DNA of 64,000 bases, from assembly GCA_037349105.1 (NCBI GenBank), contig JAYJMM010000105.1, forward strand, positions 2,914,001 to 2,978,000. Reading direction: 5' to 3'. The position numbers were made by a program, and so were the translations under genes. A model generated the notes under the pieces. It was not told the DNA's origin. It did no database searches and saw only the letters and a program-made list of their open reading frames with translations. Within the stretch, counting starts at the first letter, position 1, and each line of letters starts with the position of its first letter. This document shows positions 47,111 through 58,905 of the stretch, piece after piece. Origin of the DNA: Limnomonas spitsbergensis. Its lineage: Eukaryota; Chlorophyta; Chlorophyceae; Chlamydomonadales.

Positions 47111-47357
47111 TGGTCTGGTAAATATGCATCTGGGGGCGTCACCAGAGAAGGTAGGGTTGTGACACGATACCACCCGGTATGCTGATGAGCATCGGGGGCC
47201 CGTCGTTGCCAGCCGGGCGACGGGCGTGGGGTATTTAGAAGCAGGCATCACCGATGCATCCGGAGACAAAATCGCACATACACGATGCACATGATTTGCG
47301 TTGGTTTGGTACAACTGGTAGGAGTTAAAGCTTGTCATTATTTTCAGTGCCGTGCCA

Positions 47358-47464
47358 ATTATGGTCCTTGCGATGGCTTAATTGCTCAGCTGAATTCCAG
47401 TCACCGTAATATCAGGCAAATTCAGCTACCTAAACCCCTTTTACCAGTCAGGGACCGTCATTAC
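47358..47464. mobile_element. MITE-like element, copy 2
   Basis: Inverted relative to the 20436 copy: TGGTCCTTGC at the left end, CAGGGACCGTCATTA at the right. Internal motifs AGCTGAATTCCAGTCACCGT and GCAAATTCAGCTACC match the other copy's reverse complement. Confidence 0.65.
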
Positions 47465-47824
47465 CTACACGGATTCTGAATTGCAATTGCACATCATCGG
47501 TTGTTTTGTCTCGTCTCTTTCATTTTTGTTTCATCCGTTCATCAAAAGTAGGGAGAGGACAAGCATGAACCCTAACAGATCTAGGAATATGAGGAACAAG
47601 GTAGAAGCTAGGCCTTGGATGGCAGTCGCTAATATGGGACATCCAAGCCCATGTCTAAATGTCAGGTATCGCTTCCTCATGAAACCCCGAGTCTGCAATA
47701 TATGGGGCGGAAGGTTTCGCCCCACTCAGACAATCTGAGTTTCTCTCGAACCTAAAATCCTCGAGAAATTACAGGTGTTAATGGCCGTTATGTTCTTACT
47801 CTTGTGCAAATAATTACCCCCCTC

Positions 47825-47875
47825 TTTAGGGCCCGCTCATAAAACGTGCAACCGCGTGGGCGCCCAACAGCCTTG
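47825..47875 (-). repeat. dispersed repeat family A copy
   Basis: GGGCCCGCTCATAAAACGTG followed by ACCGCGTGGGCGCCCAAC and TTGTTGGAAGAAAAGG. Confidence 0.55.
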
Positions 47876-48566
47876 TTGGAAGAAAAGGAAACAAAAGGGT
47901 AGGCATGCAGAAGATGTAATCAAAATGTTGCAGGATGACGTAACATCATGTTACCTAGGCATGCAAGGCGACTGACCGAAGGCCGCACACATAATTGAGA
48001 AGAAAACCACATTGTAATGATTGAAGTGAACAACTTGATGGACGGTCATACCTTGACAACCAGTAGCCAAAATCAGTTTATAGTACGTTACCGGTAGGCA
48101 GTAAAACACATGTCATTCCTAGTCTTTAAGGGTGCGCCTAAAACCAAGTCAAGCAATACTAGTAACAAAGAATGAAGCAAAATTAGCCACCCGGGTTCAC
48201 CCCTTCGGCTTTCAGCGAGGGGCTCCCACGACCCAAAATAATGTGACGTGGGGTAACACGAGGGTTATAACACCTGCCATTCTATTTTCTACAGATAAAT
48301 TCAGGTTATTAAGGTACGAGGCTGAGAGGATAAACCAAGTTGCGTGAAAAGGGTGGTAGGGCAGGGGACCATGAAAGGAAGGAAAGATTTTTTCATCCAA
48401 TTTGCCAGGACGAACTGTGGCAACAAGTGTATCAAAGAAAACATGCAATCCTCCAGCCGCCCAGGAAATGGACATGTCTGTTAGTTGCCATGGCTGTACG
48501 TTCATTAATCTTTAATTCATCTTCGACGTGACCTCGAGCAAAATATATAAGCTGTTTCACGTATGT

Positions 48567-51500
48567 CTAGGAAAAACGATCATCAATTTTCTTCTCAAGA
48601 GGGCCCTCCGGCTGCTCCCTCGTCTCAGCCTTGCGCTTTGCAGACACGGCGCTCCCTCCATGTGAAGAGCACAGCTGCTCAGAGGCCGCGGCAAAAATAC
48701 CATCAGCAGTCTGAGAGCTGATGATGGTCGAGGGTGTGCTTGCGGTCTTGGCCAAAGCTTTCCACATCTCCAGGGCTTTTTCCGCTTGCCTGAACAACAT
48801 CAACCAACGACAATTCACGGAGCTACCCATACTTCTTTCCGATTCAGCCCCACCCCCACCTGTCCTAGAGGTGGGTTCCCAATGTAAAGAGGGACAGTGT
48901 TTATTCTAGCGTGACCAAACCACCTGGAGGGCCCACGGACGGACACCACTGAGCTGGTAAGGACATCACCAATACAGACGTTTGGCCGGTGGTCGAAACA
49001 ACAAGGCTTGCTGTACCAGACCCCCACGGCCGCATGCCGTGAAGTAGCTGAATTGTAGCTGAAACACACTGAAATAAACATTGGCGAAGGACGTGTCCCA
49101 ATGGACGGAAAGAAATTGGAAGGCGACGAACATGCAACCACGAGGGATCCATGTTGAAGACAGAGGTCAACACCCAGCTTTTCTCTGCCTTGCCTCTGAC
49201 TCGTATGCACAAGCCAATGCACTCACCTAGCCATCGCCGCCATCGGCTGTCCATGAAGGTGCTGCTGATCTTCGTTGTGCAGCTGTTGCAGCTCAGCCAT
49301 GGCTGCTGCCGTCGCCTCTGCCACAGTCAAGACAGAGCACTCATCCTCGTCGCTGCTGTGAATGTGTAAGGGCGGATGTGTAGCTACAACAGCAGCCGAG
49401 AGGGCAGGATATGTTTGGGCCTGCGGGGCTACCGCAACTATCCTCGTGCCGGCGAGCTGGACCGCCTTCTCCACAAGCTCCTCTACACTCTTGACTAGGC
49501 TGCTCATCATACTTGTCGAAGAGAAGGGCTGTTATGTGTCAAAGAGGCGAGACATAGTGTCAGATGTGGAGCTAAAGAAAAATCAAGGTATGCCACCAAG
49601 GGCTTCAGCGCTGGTTCACAATCACGCAATCATCACTCAGCCTATGCTCAAGATTTTGGAGTCCCGTACAACCAGTTTTTCAGGCATTTCCTTCCCTCTC
49701 CGGCCTGTAGCTACACTTAGTAGGTCAGATTGGTGATACCATTAGTCAAAGGGTGCGTTGGCCATGCTTTCCTTGGGCTGCACCCTTGCACCAATGCTAG
49801 TGGTTAGCCTGAGTGCTATGGGGGGGGCCCTGTCTATTTCAGACCTCGGGTATGAGCATTTTTTCTCTATCAGGGCTGGAGGACCCACCTCCTGGACAGG
49901 TGGAGACCCTGAATACCCCCCTTAATGAAACATACGATGCAAGTTCGTAACTCCCTTATCAATGCAATCAAGTTTCTCCGCTTTAAGATGAAACGAGTGC
50001 ATATACTATGGGCCTTGGATAGAGCGCATGCTCTGTGCCTCCCCTGCTCTATATGTATGCAATGTAGAACACTTCACACACCTGTTGTAAGACATTTGCA
50101 AGGTAAGGTGCCCGCAGTAGGAGTCCAGACCGCTTATCGTGTTTCTTCAAGATCTTGACCACTGCACTGTAGTTTATGAGGCTCCAATGAAGGGTCATAA
50201 CCAAATCGCCTACGGGGAAGGGACACACGCAATAATGTTTATTTTAGGGCCAAGCAACGACAAACTATGTCATGGCCGGCAATGGAGTAGCAAGCCCCAC
50301 TGTATGGGCCACTCTCCATGGACCAATCAAGGATTTTTCCTAGTTGGCCGTAACATGGGTTCCCAGTCTGCCTAGGTAGTGTGCTGTATTAAAAAATACA
50401 CATCAGAGTGCAAAGGTTGGAACATACATGTTCTTGACATTGTAAATAACAAAATATGTGATACCGGTACTAGGTGATGTAGGACAGGGATACCAAGAAA
50501 ATGTCCAATACTTGTGTGGCCTCACGCTTCCTTCTCAGAGACATGATGACTATATCAGGGCATGCTGGCATGTACACTTGTAGACAGCGGACTGCCCATT
50601 TAGCCTTGTTGCAAAATAATTGCACATGTCCATTGGCGGTAGGCCATTATTTTTGCTCCCACTCCTTTACCTCAAGGCGCTTGACAAACAATACCCGAAG
50701 CCCCAAACCCCTTGCACGCATATTCGCTTACCGTGGAAGTCTACAAGTTGCTGCTTTATTTGCCCAAGCTCTTGATGTGTCAATTCAGCCTGAAGCTGGT
50801 CTGTCATGTCTTGTAGCTTAATGACCGCATCCTCTTCCTTGTCAATGAAAAACAAGTTGAAGCGCTCCAAGTCTTCGTTCAGGGCGTTTATGAACTCCTG
50901 AAGTTGGAGCATGCACACCTTAGTCCTTCTCTCTGCAGGTTTTCCGAACTACCTTGACATTGCAATTTTTGGGATGCATTTGCAATCGGATGCAAGTGCA
51001 CACGTGCTCTTCTCTTTTGCTTTTTGCATGCACTCATTATTCCTTTACCTGGATATTTTCAAACTTTGATATGACCGGTTTCTATCTGGTCTTGAAAAAC
51101 TCGAGACACTCCATTATTTGCCTCTTATTCAGCCCTAAAAGGGTATTGTGTCAGTGGCACAGAGCAGCAATTTACCAACCCCTTGGGGTTGTTTTTATGT
51201 TGAACCGATTAATATCCTCATGATGGCTGAATACCGTACTGAAGTTTCAGCCACCAGAATTTCAAGGGAATCTTGTCCAACCATTGTCCAGCAGCTTGTG
51301 AGCAGCTATGCGGTCGTTATTATTTTACGGTCCACAATCTCTGAACCCAGCATGATTGCATGGCACGACAGCCATTGCCCTAATTTTTGCTACCGTTTTA
51401 AGGGTTTGACTTTGCGCTTTATAAACTGTTTTGGGGGTGCGCGGAGTAGGAGCGTGACGGAATAAAAATTAATATCAAGTGTGCATGGCCGGTCAGTCAC

Positions 51501-52853
51501 GGTCCAAAACAAATACCGGTATTTCTGGGGAACGCGTGGTAGTTCTTCCATACCTACCATCAAAACAGTTGCGCGCTAGCGCGCAACAGATTGACTCGAC
51601 ATCCATTCACTGACCGCGTACTGTCCTTGCAGGCATCAAATTAGGGTTTTGACTGAGTTGACTAAACGTAGTGGCTGTAAGAGCTGCGCAGAGTTGATTA
51701 CGACTGACTGAATGCGCTGTGCGGTGTTTAATTAAATGTTTCAGACTCGCTGCACGATAAAGCTAACAACTATTAAAAAATCATATGCGAGTGCGTGGAA
51801 TAAGGTCCTTTTTGCTTGCGCAACATTTGATATATCAGTTCTCAATAGGGATGCGCGGACCCTATCCGGTTAACAGTATTTTGTTTAATTATGATTTGTG
51901 GTCTTGAGGTCATGGCTTCAAGCCTCGTCCGGAAGTGTCACAATTGGGGGTTTCCCACACATCGCTCAAGGCCAGCAGTTTGATGGCCAAAGTTCAAAGT
52001 ACAAGGCGTCTTAAATGTTTATCAACACGTGACCGCAATGTTGCATTGTGGGAATGTGGGGCCCTCTACCGGACATGCAAGGCTTCAAAAATCAAAAGGC
52101 TTAATTGTGGGGCCTTGGAAGCGAATGAGTCACGGTCGAAAATACCCCTACCACAAGCTCACAATTATGCGATGATAAACATTTAAGACGCCTTGCACTA
52201 AAAATTTTGGCCATCAAGCTGCGAGCTGCGAGCGAAACATGGGAAGGTACACAAGACAGGGCATAGCGAAATATGGTAAGGAGCCAACAACCAGGCACGT
52301 GTAAAATAATATGAATTTTGCTTGAATGGACATCCATTAGGTACTCTCGGTGATGATGACAAGTGTGCGTGGTTATACTCATGCTAGGTTCCACAAGTAA
52401 CCATGACCTTTATGCTTCCACAATCACCATGGGAGAAGGGAGTCCATGCAATCGTTTTTTTAATGACAATATGTTAGACCCTATCATAGCGCACCTGCTC
52501 TTCAGGGGACAGAGGATCACTGTCACTCCCTCCTTCATCAGGACTGAAAGCGGACGTAGTAGACCCTAAAGGCCGGGCGGGGAAGTTAGTTTATTTGGTG
52601 CCGTCCTCTGGTGCCATGATAGGACACGAGACAAAATGATCAATGAATCAGGGCTTACCAGCACCTGCAGATGAATCTCCTCGTGCAGGGATCGCCTTGA
52701 TCTTCTTCTTCAGTTGCTTGTACCTAAGGAACATGTCGTTCAAACCGGGCATGTCCTTTGACTGGTTCTCCAACACCTGCGCAGTAAGCGCCTCATCGTC
52801 AATCAACTTCATGGCTGAGCCATCGAGATCTGACAAACCTTGCAGAATTTCAT
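48567..52853 (-). CDS. SPX-domain protein (phosphate/inositol-pyrophosphate sensor type)
   Basis: Exons (minus): 52853-52839, 52776-52659, 50932-50732, 50209-50082, 49528-49227, 48789-48567. All phases match, giving 328 residues. Residues 1-170 follow an SPX domain: MKFCK start, DMFLRYKQLKKKIKAI (basic Lys surface of helix 2), EFINALNEDLERFNLFF then IDKEEDAVIKLQ, LINYSAVVKILKKHDKRSG (second Lys cluster), APYLANVLQQ then PFSSTSMMSSLVK. SPX domains bind inositol pyrophosphates and report phosphate status. With no EXS, RING or MFS part after the domain, this resembles stand-alone SPX regulators, which usually restrain MYB-type phosphate-response factors. Residues about 170-328 are Ala/Glu-rich with a basic KRKAETR stretch. 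The first exon is only 15 bp and the first intron about 62 bp. Gly4 of the common MKFGK is Cys. No perfect GNATATNC phosphate-response site is visible within 600 bp upstream. Confidence 0.85.
48955..49070 (+). repeat. dispersed repeat family B copy in the last SPX intron
   Basis: CCGGTGGTCGAAACAACAAG, GCTTGCTGTACCAGACCCCC and the TAGCTGAATTGTAGCTGAAA tail. Confidence 0.65.
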
Positions 52854-54419
52854 GGCGCGAGGGCAAGCTAGCTAGAAAGAAACGTCCAGCGCCGCAAGTG
52901 TCACCAGGGTATCTTTGTGTGCTGCCGTGACAAATTCCTGACGGATGGTGTATAAATTTTGAATGCAGAGTAAATAATATTTACGATGGAGTGCCCAGCG
53001 CAAGTAAGGCACATTCTCCGACCTGCCTTGATATCTCCACGAAGTTGAGCAGCAAAGAATAGGGGCGAGAAGAACTATAGCATATCAAATACAGAGAAAC
53101 ATGCTTTGCCTGCAGTAAGAAGAACTTCGGAGATCGGCAGGACCTCTTCGTCAGACTTCGCCCTAGCTAAAGCGTTTTTATTACGACACACTTTCGGAGC
53201 ACTTGCGAGATTCCGAGGTTGATGCTGTGTCGAGTTGTTTCCCGTGTCAAATTCCTTTTCATATTCGATTCGATTCCGTCTACCGATTCCTTCCAAGATT
53301 CCGTGAGATGCCCTCGATACCACAACCCATCGCATATATTGAAACGTGTCCTCCTACATTTCTAGCGAGTCATTTGGATGCGAATGCGGCCGAGTCTTGA
53401 GGAGCAGGGTGAAAAGTCATTGTTCACGCGACAAGATACCCATACGGTACGCATCGAGCATGGGTCGAAATCAACGAATCATGACTCCTCCTCACCTACT
53501 GGCAATGCTGACCGCTGTTCATCGGGCTTGCCGACGATCTCCTCCAACAATCTTGCCTCTCCATCTGTTGGCAGTCGGGGTCACGGCTCTGTCGCTGTGA
53601 GGCAATCCTATGCCATAGAGCTTGGTGCAATCAGTGTTAAGCCGCGTGACCGCGCCCCTCATGGCAACCCTCTTCTACTACCAGAACAACCCCCGTGGAC
53701 TGCAAAACAAAACGATCACTTGGCTGGACACACTGTTGCCACCACATACACCTCTTCTGCCACTATCCCCGGAATGGGCTGAGGGTTTCTGCGACATCCG
53801 CTCCATCCACCCCTGCCTCCAGGCCACATGGGACCACATGCTCCATTTCTGTCCTGACCGCCAGTGGGGTGGCTGGAGGCAACACCGCTCATGCCCGCCC
53901 CGATCTGCTTATGGACAGATAAGGGTGGGGCACCCCGAAACAAAATATGAGGCAATCCTGAATGTTTGCAGAGGCATCCGGCTCTAGCTTCAAAACCCCA
54001 TCTGTGAAAATGGGAGCGATGCCTCGATTTTGTCAGGTGGGCCATAAACAACTACAACTCATATCCCCATGAAACATCCCATACGACCGCCAGTGCACGG
54101 AACCCCCAATGAATGCTGCACTCAGCCCCATGAATCTTTCCACTAGCCTTACTCTGTGCAGGTACATGTAAAGAATCACACGTTGCCACTCGTCTCGCTA
54201 TAAAGGCTGAATTTGGATCTGGAACTGTAGCTTCCTCAAGACCCCCCAGATGGCGGCGGACGCTGAAAGCCCCTCAGTATGGCGCAAGGGCTCAATTGGG
54301 TTGGACTACATTATGCTCTCAACTCAAGGCTTTCCTACTGCCGATGCAAGACCAATGATGCCTTAACCCTACCAGTGCAACCCCCAACGCTCCCCCATGC
54401 CTTGTGCCCTAAGATGCAT

Positions 54420-54490
54420 GTAAATGACGTTACACCTCTGAGTATTGTGCCACGGCGGCTGAGCCTTTGGGCAGGTCCTAGAGATGCAAC
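54420..54490 (-). repeat. dispersed repeat family A copy
   Basis: TAAATGACGTTACACCTCTG, then CCACGGCGGCTGAGCC. Confidence 0.6.
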
Positions 54491-55124
54491 GTGAAAAAGC
54501 AATGAGCCTCAAAAGGCTCGGCGGCGAGAGTGACCAACTGTTTGGATGGATGACTTATGAAACCAGGGGATGCAACTAAAGGAAGGAGAAGGGAAAAGGT
54601 TATGTTCCGTACCTGTGCGGAACATGTGCATGATCACGCGTATATGATGTTCACGAGTGTCAACGTGTTGAGGGAAATGGTGTGCCCATCTTAGGCCCAT
54701 TCACTATTCTCAGAATTTCCTAGGCACGTTATGAAACATTGGCTGAGTCAAGCATGGGGACAGCCGGATAGGCATCCTTGTGGACCAGAATATCATAACC
54801 GTGTCCAAGGTTTTCCAAGTAGTTTGAGAAATGAACCCGTTCTCGGGTTTGTCGCAAAAGTGAGAAGGATGCACATATTGCATGTTGAGCGCGGTAGGCA
54901 GCCGCAAACCTATGCTCGATGACTGGGTATATGGGAACCCTAAGGCCGATGATCTCCAGCTGCGCCCTCCCGTAGGCTGCGTCCACTATTGGCCAACAAC
55001 TATGTTGAAGGTAGAGGTTGTTGAGCCATCGTTGTCTGACTCGGGTTAGGGACGGTTGCTTTGTTCATGTCCTCCAAGGCACCAAGCATATTCCCTACAC
55101 TTGCAACGCCTTTAGGTGCTATGT

Positions 55125-55200
55125 GTCAATGACGTTACACCCCTGGGCCATGCTGCAAAGGCTCGGCCGCTTGACCGCGTCGGCGTCCAACAACAAGGTT
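55125..55200 (-). repeat. dispersed repeat family A copy
   Basis: CAATGACGTTACACCCCTGG, GCCATGCTGCAAAGGCTCGG and GGCGTCCAACAACAAGGTTG: one of the best-preserved copies. A second partial copy (GGGCCATGCTCAAAAGACTC) follows at 55290. Confidence 0.65.
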
Positions 55201-57114
55201 GGAAACTAAAGAGAGAGAGGAAAGAGCCTCCCTCAAAGACAAAACAAAAAGTCCTTATCCCCAATCCAACTACCGGAAGCTAAAGACGTTTGGGCCATGC
55301 TCAAAAGACTCGGTCGCGCGGGCGACCCACTGTCAGAAAGGGGGAAAAGGAGAAAAGAAACAACAGAGAATTATGTGCTATGTGTGACAACAACCACCAT
55401 GAGGGGGTTGCTTGTGCAACCGTTGCGATATAGAAGCGCAGTACGCGCCGCAACCAACCTCGTTGACACTTGTGGATAATGGATATGCAGCTCCCTCATG
55501 TCCCCTAGTTGGCGGACAGGGCGGGTCATATGAATCGTAAAAACGTGGACAAGCCCAGCAGTGCAAGGAGGTTAGGTCATGACTTGATATCAGTTACACA
55601 TTGACTGTGCTCTAACCTGATTGTTAGCAGTGCACTAATACTGGTAGGCACCAACTGTCCCTTGATATAATCAAACGCAAACACAATGGGCATAAGGAGT
55701 CCACTTGACAGAATCACCAACTCCAATTAATTTATGTTTCGAGATAACTTGGCCATGCTGAGGGGCCTGCCTCTAATTTTTTGAGGATGTTATATTGCAG
55801 TGCTGGCCTCCATAGCTGAAGTATTACCTGCTGTGAAGCCTAGGGTTGTGGCTCTGAAACCACCAGTGCTGTTTTTTTCCATCCTCTCGCAAAACCAGTC
55901 CTCGGCAGATCTGGCTGGCTCAGCTCAGATAAGAAGGGGGGCCTGGAATAAAGGACATGAAAATCAAGATGTGTGAATAAAGAGTGGATACCTGACTTAA
56001 GGCATTCTGGAACTCAGTGGCAGTGATATGGGAGCTTGCATGGTTGAGGGGCTGCATGGGGCAAGGGGCATGGCTTCCTGACAAGCCACCTTTGCCCCAA
56101 ATTTGCAGCCTCTGGAGTGGGGAATGGTGCAAAAATTGGGAGGGGTCTTAAGTCTTAATGAGCTACTCTCAGGCTCTCTGAATCACCAGACATCATAGCA
56201 ATCAGACAGGTATGGAGTGAATTCCAATCCATCAAAGACAGCCCTGATGTGGGCCACATGGAAGGCCATATCTGCATGTTGGATTGACCAAATGACCCAG
56301 GGAAGGTGGCAATGCCTCCGTCTATGGCCCACCTACACCCTCTGCAGGTTCTACCTGAACCGGGTTTTGGCCACTTTTCAGGCTCAGCCGCTCACCAAGT
56401 TTGGTACCCAACGGGGCAGTCCACTGCCAATCGGATTCAAATGATACCCCAACAGACCTCAATAAACCGTGTATGGCAAGCTGATTACAGCACTTGACGA
56501 TGTAGCAATACACCAGGTCGATCGAGGCAGTTCCTAGAGAGATTACTTCAAATTGCAGTTGGTACTGCTAGTGTGAACCAGGTTGGGACGGCGGGTCAAA
56601 CCTCAGTACCCCTAAAACGTGTCGATACATCTGACCCGCCCTGGACGCAGGTAGATCCGCAACATGGTTGAGGTGCTGAAGCAAGATTGACGGCATCCTC
56701 CTCCTGAGGCAGTGCCGCGGCTTGAGGTGAAGTTTTAGTGAGTGAAGTTTTTACAGTCCAACGGGGCATCACATTTGATGCATGGGACTTGTGCCCGTAA
56801 ACCGGTACATGCACTAAATACGCTAGGACAGCGAGCGAAAACCAGTGACCCCCCTGGGGCATGGGCAAGCAAACAACACACAACCACTGAGCAGTAGCGT
56901 GGGAATGAACCCCATAGTGCAGAAGATTAGCCCAAGCCATAGAACATGACGTGGGTGCAAAAGATTTCGGTTGGACGCCTCCTAGGAAAATCAAGAAGGA
57001 AAGAAGAAGATCTAAGTGAAATTGTATAAGTCTGTGTAAAAACTGTGTGATGCGTGAGCGAGGTGACCATATCAACTACGGGCCACCCCAAATCAAGCCA
57101 CCCCGAATCTGAAC

Positions 57115-57498
57115 TTGACTACTGACATCACCGCATTTGGTTGCAGGCGCAGCATAGACACACGCCAACTGGATGCGTGTAAGCAGATGCTGCCTCAGAC
57201 GCACCTTGGTGGCCATGTGGTGGACACGGTGAGTGGAGATGTTTGGAAGCAACTCATCTTTGGGGACAGCGAAGTGGCCACCCTAGCCGCCTCCGGTGTT
57301 GACATGTTCCTATGTCGAGCCCTACGTTGGGACATGATGGTGCTCATAGCATTCTACGCTAGGGCACCGATTGCTATGTATTCAGGAGATGTAGAGGCTT
57401 TAAAGGCACGATCTGCTAAGGGGCAAGAGTCGGAGGCAGAGAGGCTGTTCATCTACCCACCTCTGGTATCGAAAGATACAAGTTATGTCGAGCCATAG
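57115..57498 (+). other. unassigned open reading frame
   Basis: 127 codons, non-repetitive, with an acceptor-like TTTGGTTGCAG at its start. It contains AFYARAPIAMYSGDVEALKA. No family recognised and no supporting neighbour exon; it may be part of a decayed mobile element. Confidence 0.2.
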
Positions 57499-58905
57499 CT
57501 AATGAGAACTAAAGAAAGCAACAAACCTGGCGCCACATACTCCATGGCCACAAGCTCTTGGGTTGGCCATGACATCATCGACCTTGGTGGATCTTTGTAG
57601 CTTTGACGGACTTGGGATTATGAGACCTGCCGGATCTAGCTTTGGTCATTCTGCATTTGTTGGGGGCTCTGTTGAATCTGCTGGGATGGGGGCTGCAGCT
57701 ATTTGATGACGTTACACCTCTGGGCATGCTAATGAAGCTCGACCACGTCGGCAAACAACATGGGGGTTGCTGCTAGTGTGGGCATGTGCTATGTCTGCTT
57801 TTCATCTCTTGTTCTCATCGTTTACCTCCACTGACTATTCGTGCTAGTATCGCAATTAAAACCTTATTAGACAAAGTGGGGTTTGGCCAGCAAAACAATA
57901 TCGTCATGTATACCAAGGGCTGTTGCGTTGGCCAAGCACGTAGGCTGGCCAACACCATTTGCAGCAAGTGCAGCAATCGCCAGGCCCAAAAACTTATCAT
58001 GGTCATGGGTTACCCCCCCCAAAAAGAAACACAAAAACATCATATCATTGTCACATACATTGCCTGACACCAGGGAGCGTATTGAATATTTGTTGGGTCT
58101 CCTCACAACAGATTCCCATCAAGCTCAGCTCAACCTCAGTTACAAACACTCCCAAGGTTGCCCATTTAGCGACAACATGCCCTCATATGCCCTAAGCAAG
58201 AGAGGAACACCGTTGATCATTGTTGGCATCTTCATTAGGAAGCAAGCGACTGGAAAAGCCAACAGTAATCTCATGAGAGCTGACGGCCTTCATTATGTCT
58301 GGGATGCCCCATGTGGCCCTTGGTGACTGCCATGCAGCACGAGTTCCATCTATGCAGCAAAGAGTGCCTCTCCAAAGCTCCTGAGGGTTGGAGCATCACA
58401 TGGAGGTTCGACATTTGAGGATGTGTCTCAGACATAAATCGACCACGTCGGGTGAGCGCCGCTCACCTGAATACCAAGACAGCACCGGAGAACACCGCCA
58501 TAGCTCTCAGCAGCTTAAGGTTGGCAGGATTTGTGACTTCCTCCCAGACCCACTGCATAAACATATGCAGAGCTCAAACAAAGGTCGCTGAGGAGAAAGA
58601 ATCGATCAATGGGCACTTACGGCTGGAACGGGTCCTTGGGACGGCTTGTTCGTCAAAGCTTTCCGAGGTGCCATGTTGATTGACTTGCTTTGTGTGCAAT
58701 GCAGAAACTTCTGAGCAGAAGACACAGGAGCGGTGGGAATGACAGGTATGAACAGCGATGCTTAAGCCCCATCACTTTCGACCCTCCCGCAAGGTCTCCT
58801 TGAACCCTTGGAGAATCTAACAACGCTTAGGGCTAAAATTCAACATTACTACCTACCAAATTCCGCTGCAATCTGAGTCTGCAATCCAAGGGACAGGGAC
58901 TCAGC
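57499..58905. other. intergenic stretch
   Basis: Family-A copy at 57700-57760 (GATGACGTTACACCTCTGGG). On the minus strand, GIHDDIVLLAKPHF (about 57870-57910) and LCCIDGTRAAWQ (about 58340-58375) faintly recall transposable-element enzymes but are interrupted. No gene is supported. Confidence 0.35.
57700..57760 (-). repeat. dispersed repeat family A copy
   Basis: GATGACGTTACACCTCTGGG then GAAGCTCGACCACGTCGGC. Confidence 0.55.

Larger units (their letters stand above)
45398..48566. other. intergenic stretch with repeats
   Basis: Contains a family-B copy (46995-47110), a MITE-like copy (47358-47464) and a family-A copy (47825-47870). Trinucleotide runs GCTGCTGCTG and GATGATGAT occur near 46630-46690. 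No convincing gene. Confidence 0.4.
52854..57114. other. long stretch without a convincing gene
   Basis: Begins with the SPX promoter side. Open frames at 53378-53782, 53622-53987 and 56596-57075 (minus) have no recognisable pattern. Family-A copies lie at 54420-54490, 55125-55195 and 55285-55335. A family-A-like fragment GGATGCGAATGCGGCCGAGT is at about 53375. Confidence 0.4.

Noticed and set aside
52854..53500. Phosphate-response (P1BS) element upstream of the SPX gene
   Set aside because: Candidates GCATATCA and TCATATTC each miss one required base of GNATATNC.
57865..58400. Possible transposase or reverse-transcriptase relic on the minus strand (GIHDDIVLLA, LCCIDGTRAAWQ)
   Set aside because: The motifs are in different frames with stops between and could be chance; no terminal repeats or further domain motifs seen.
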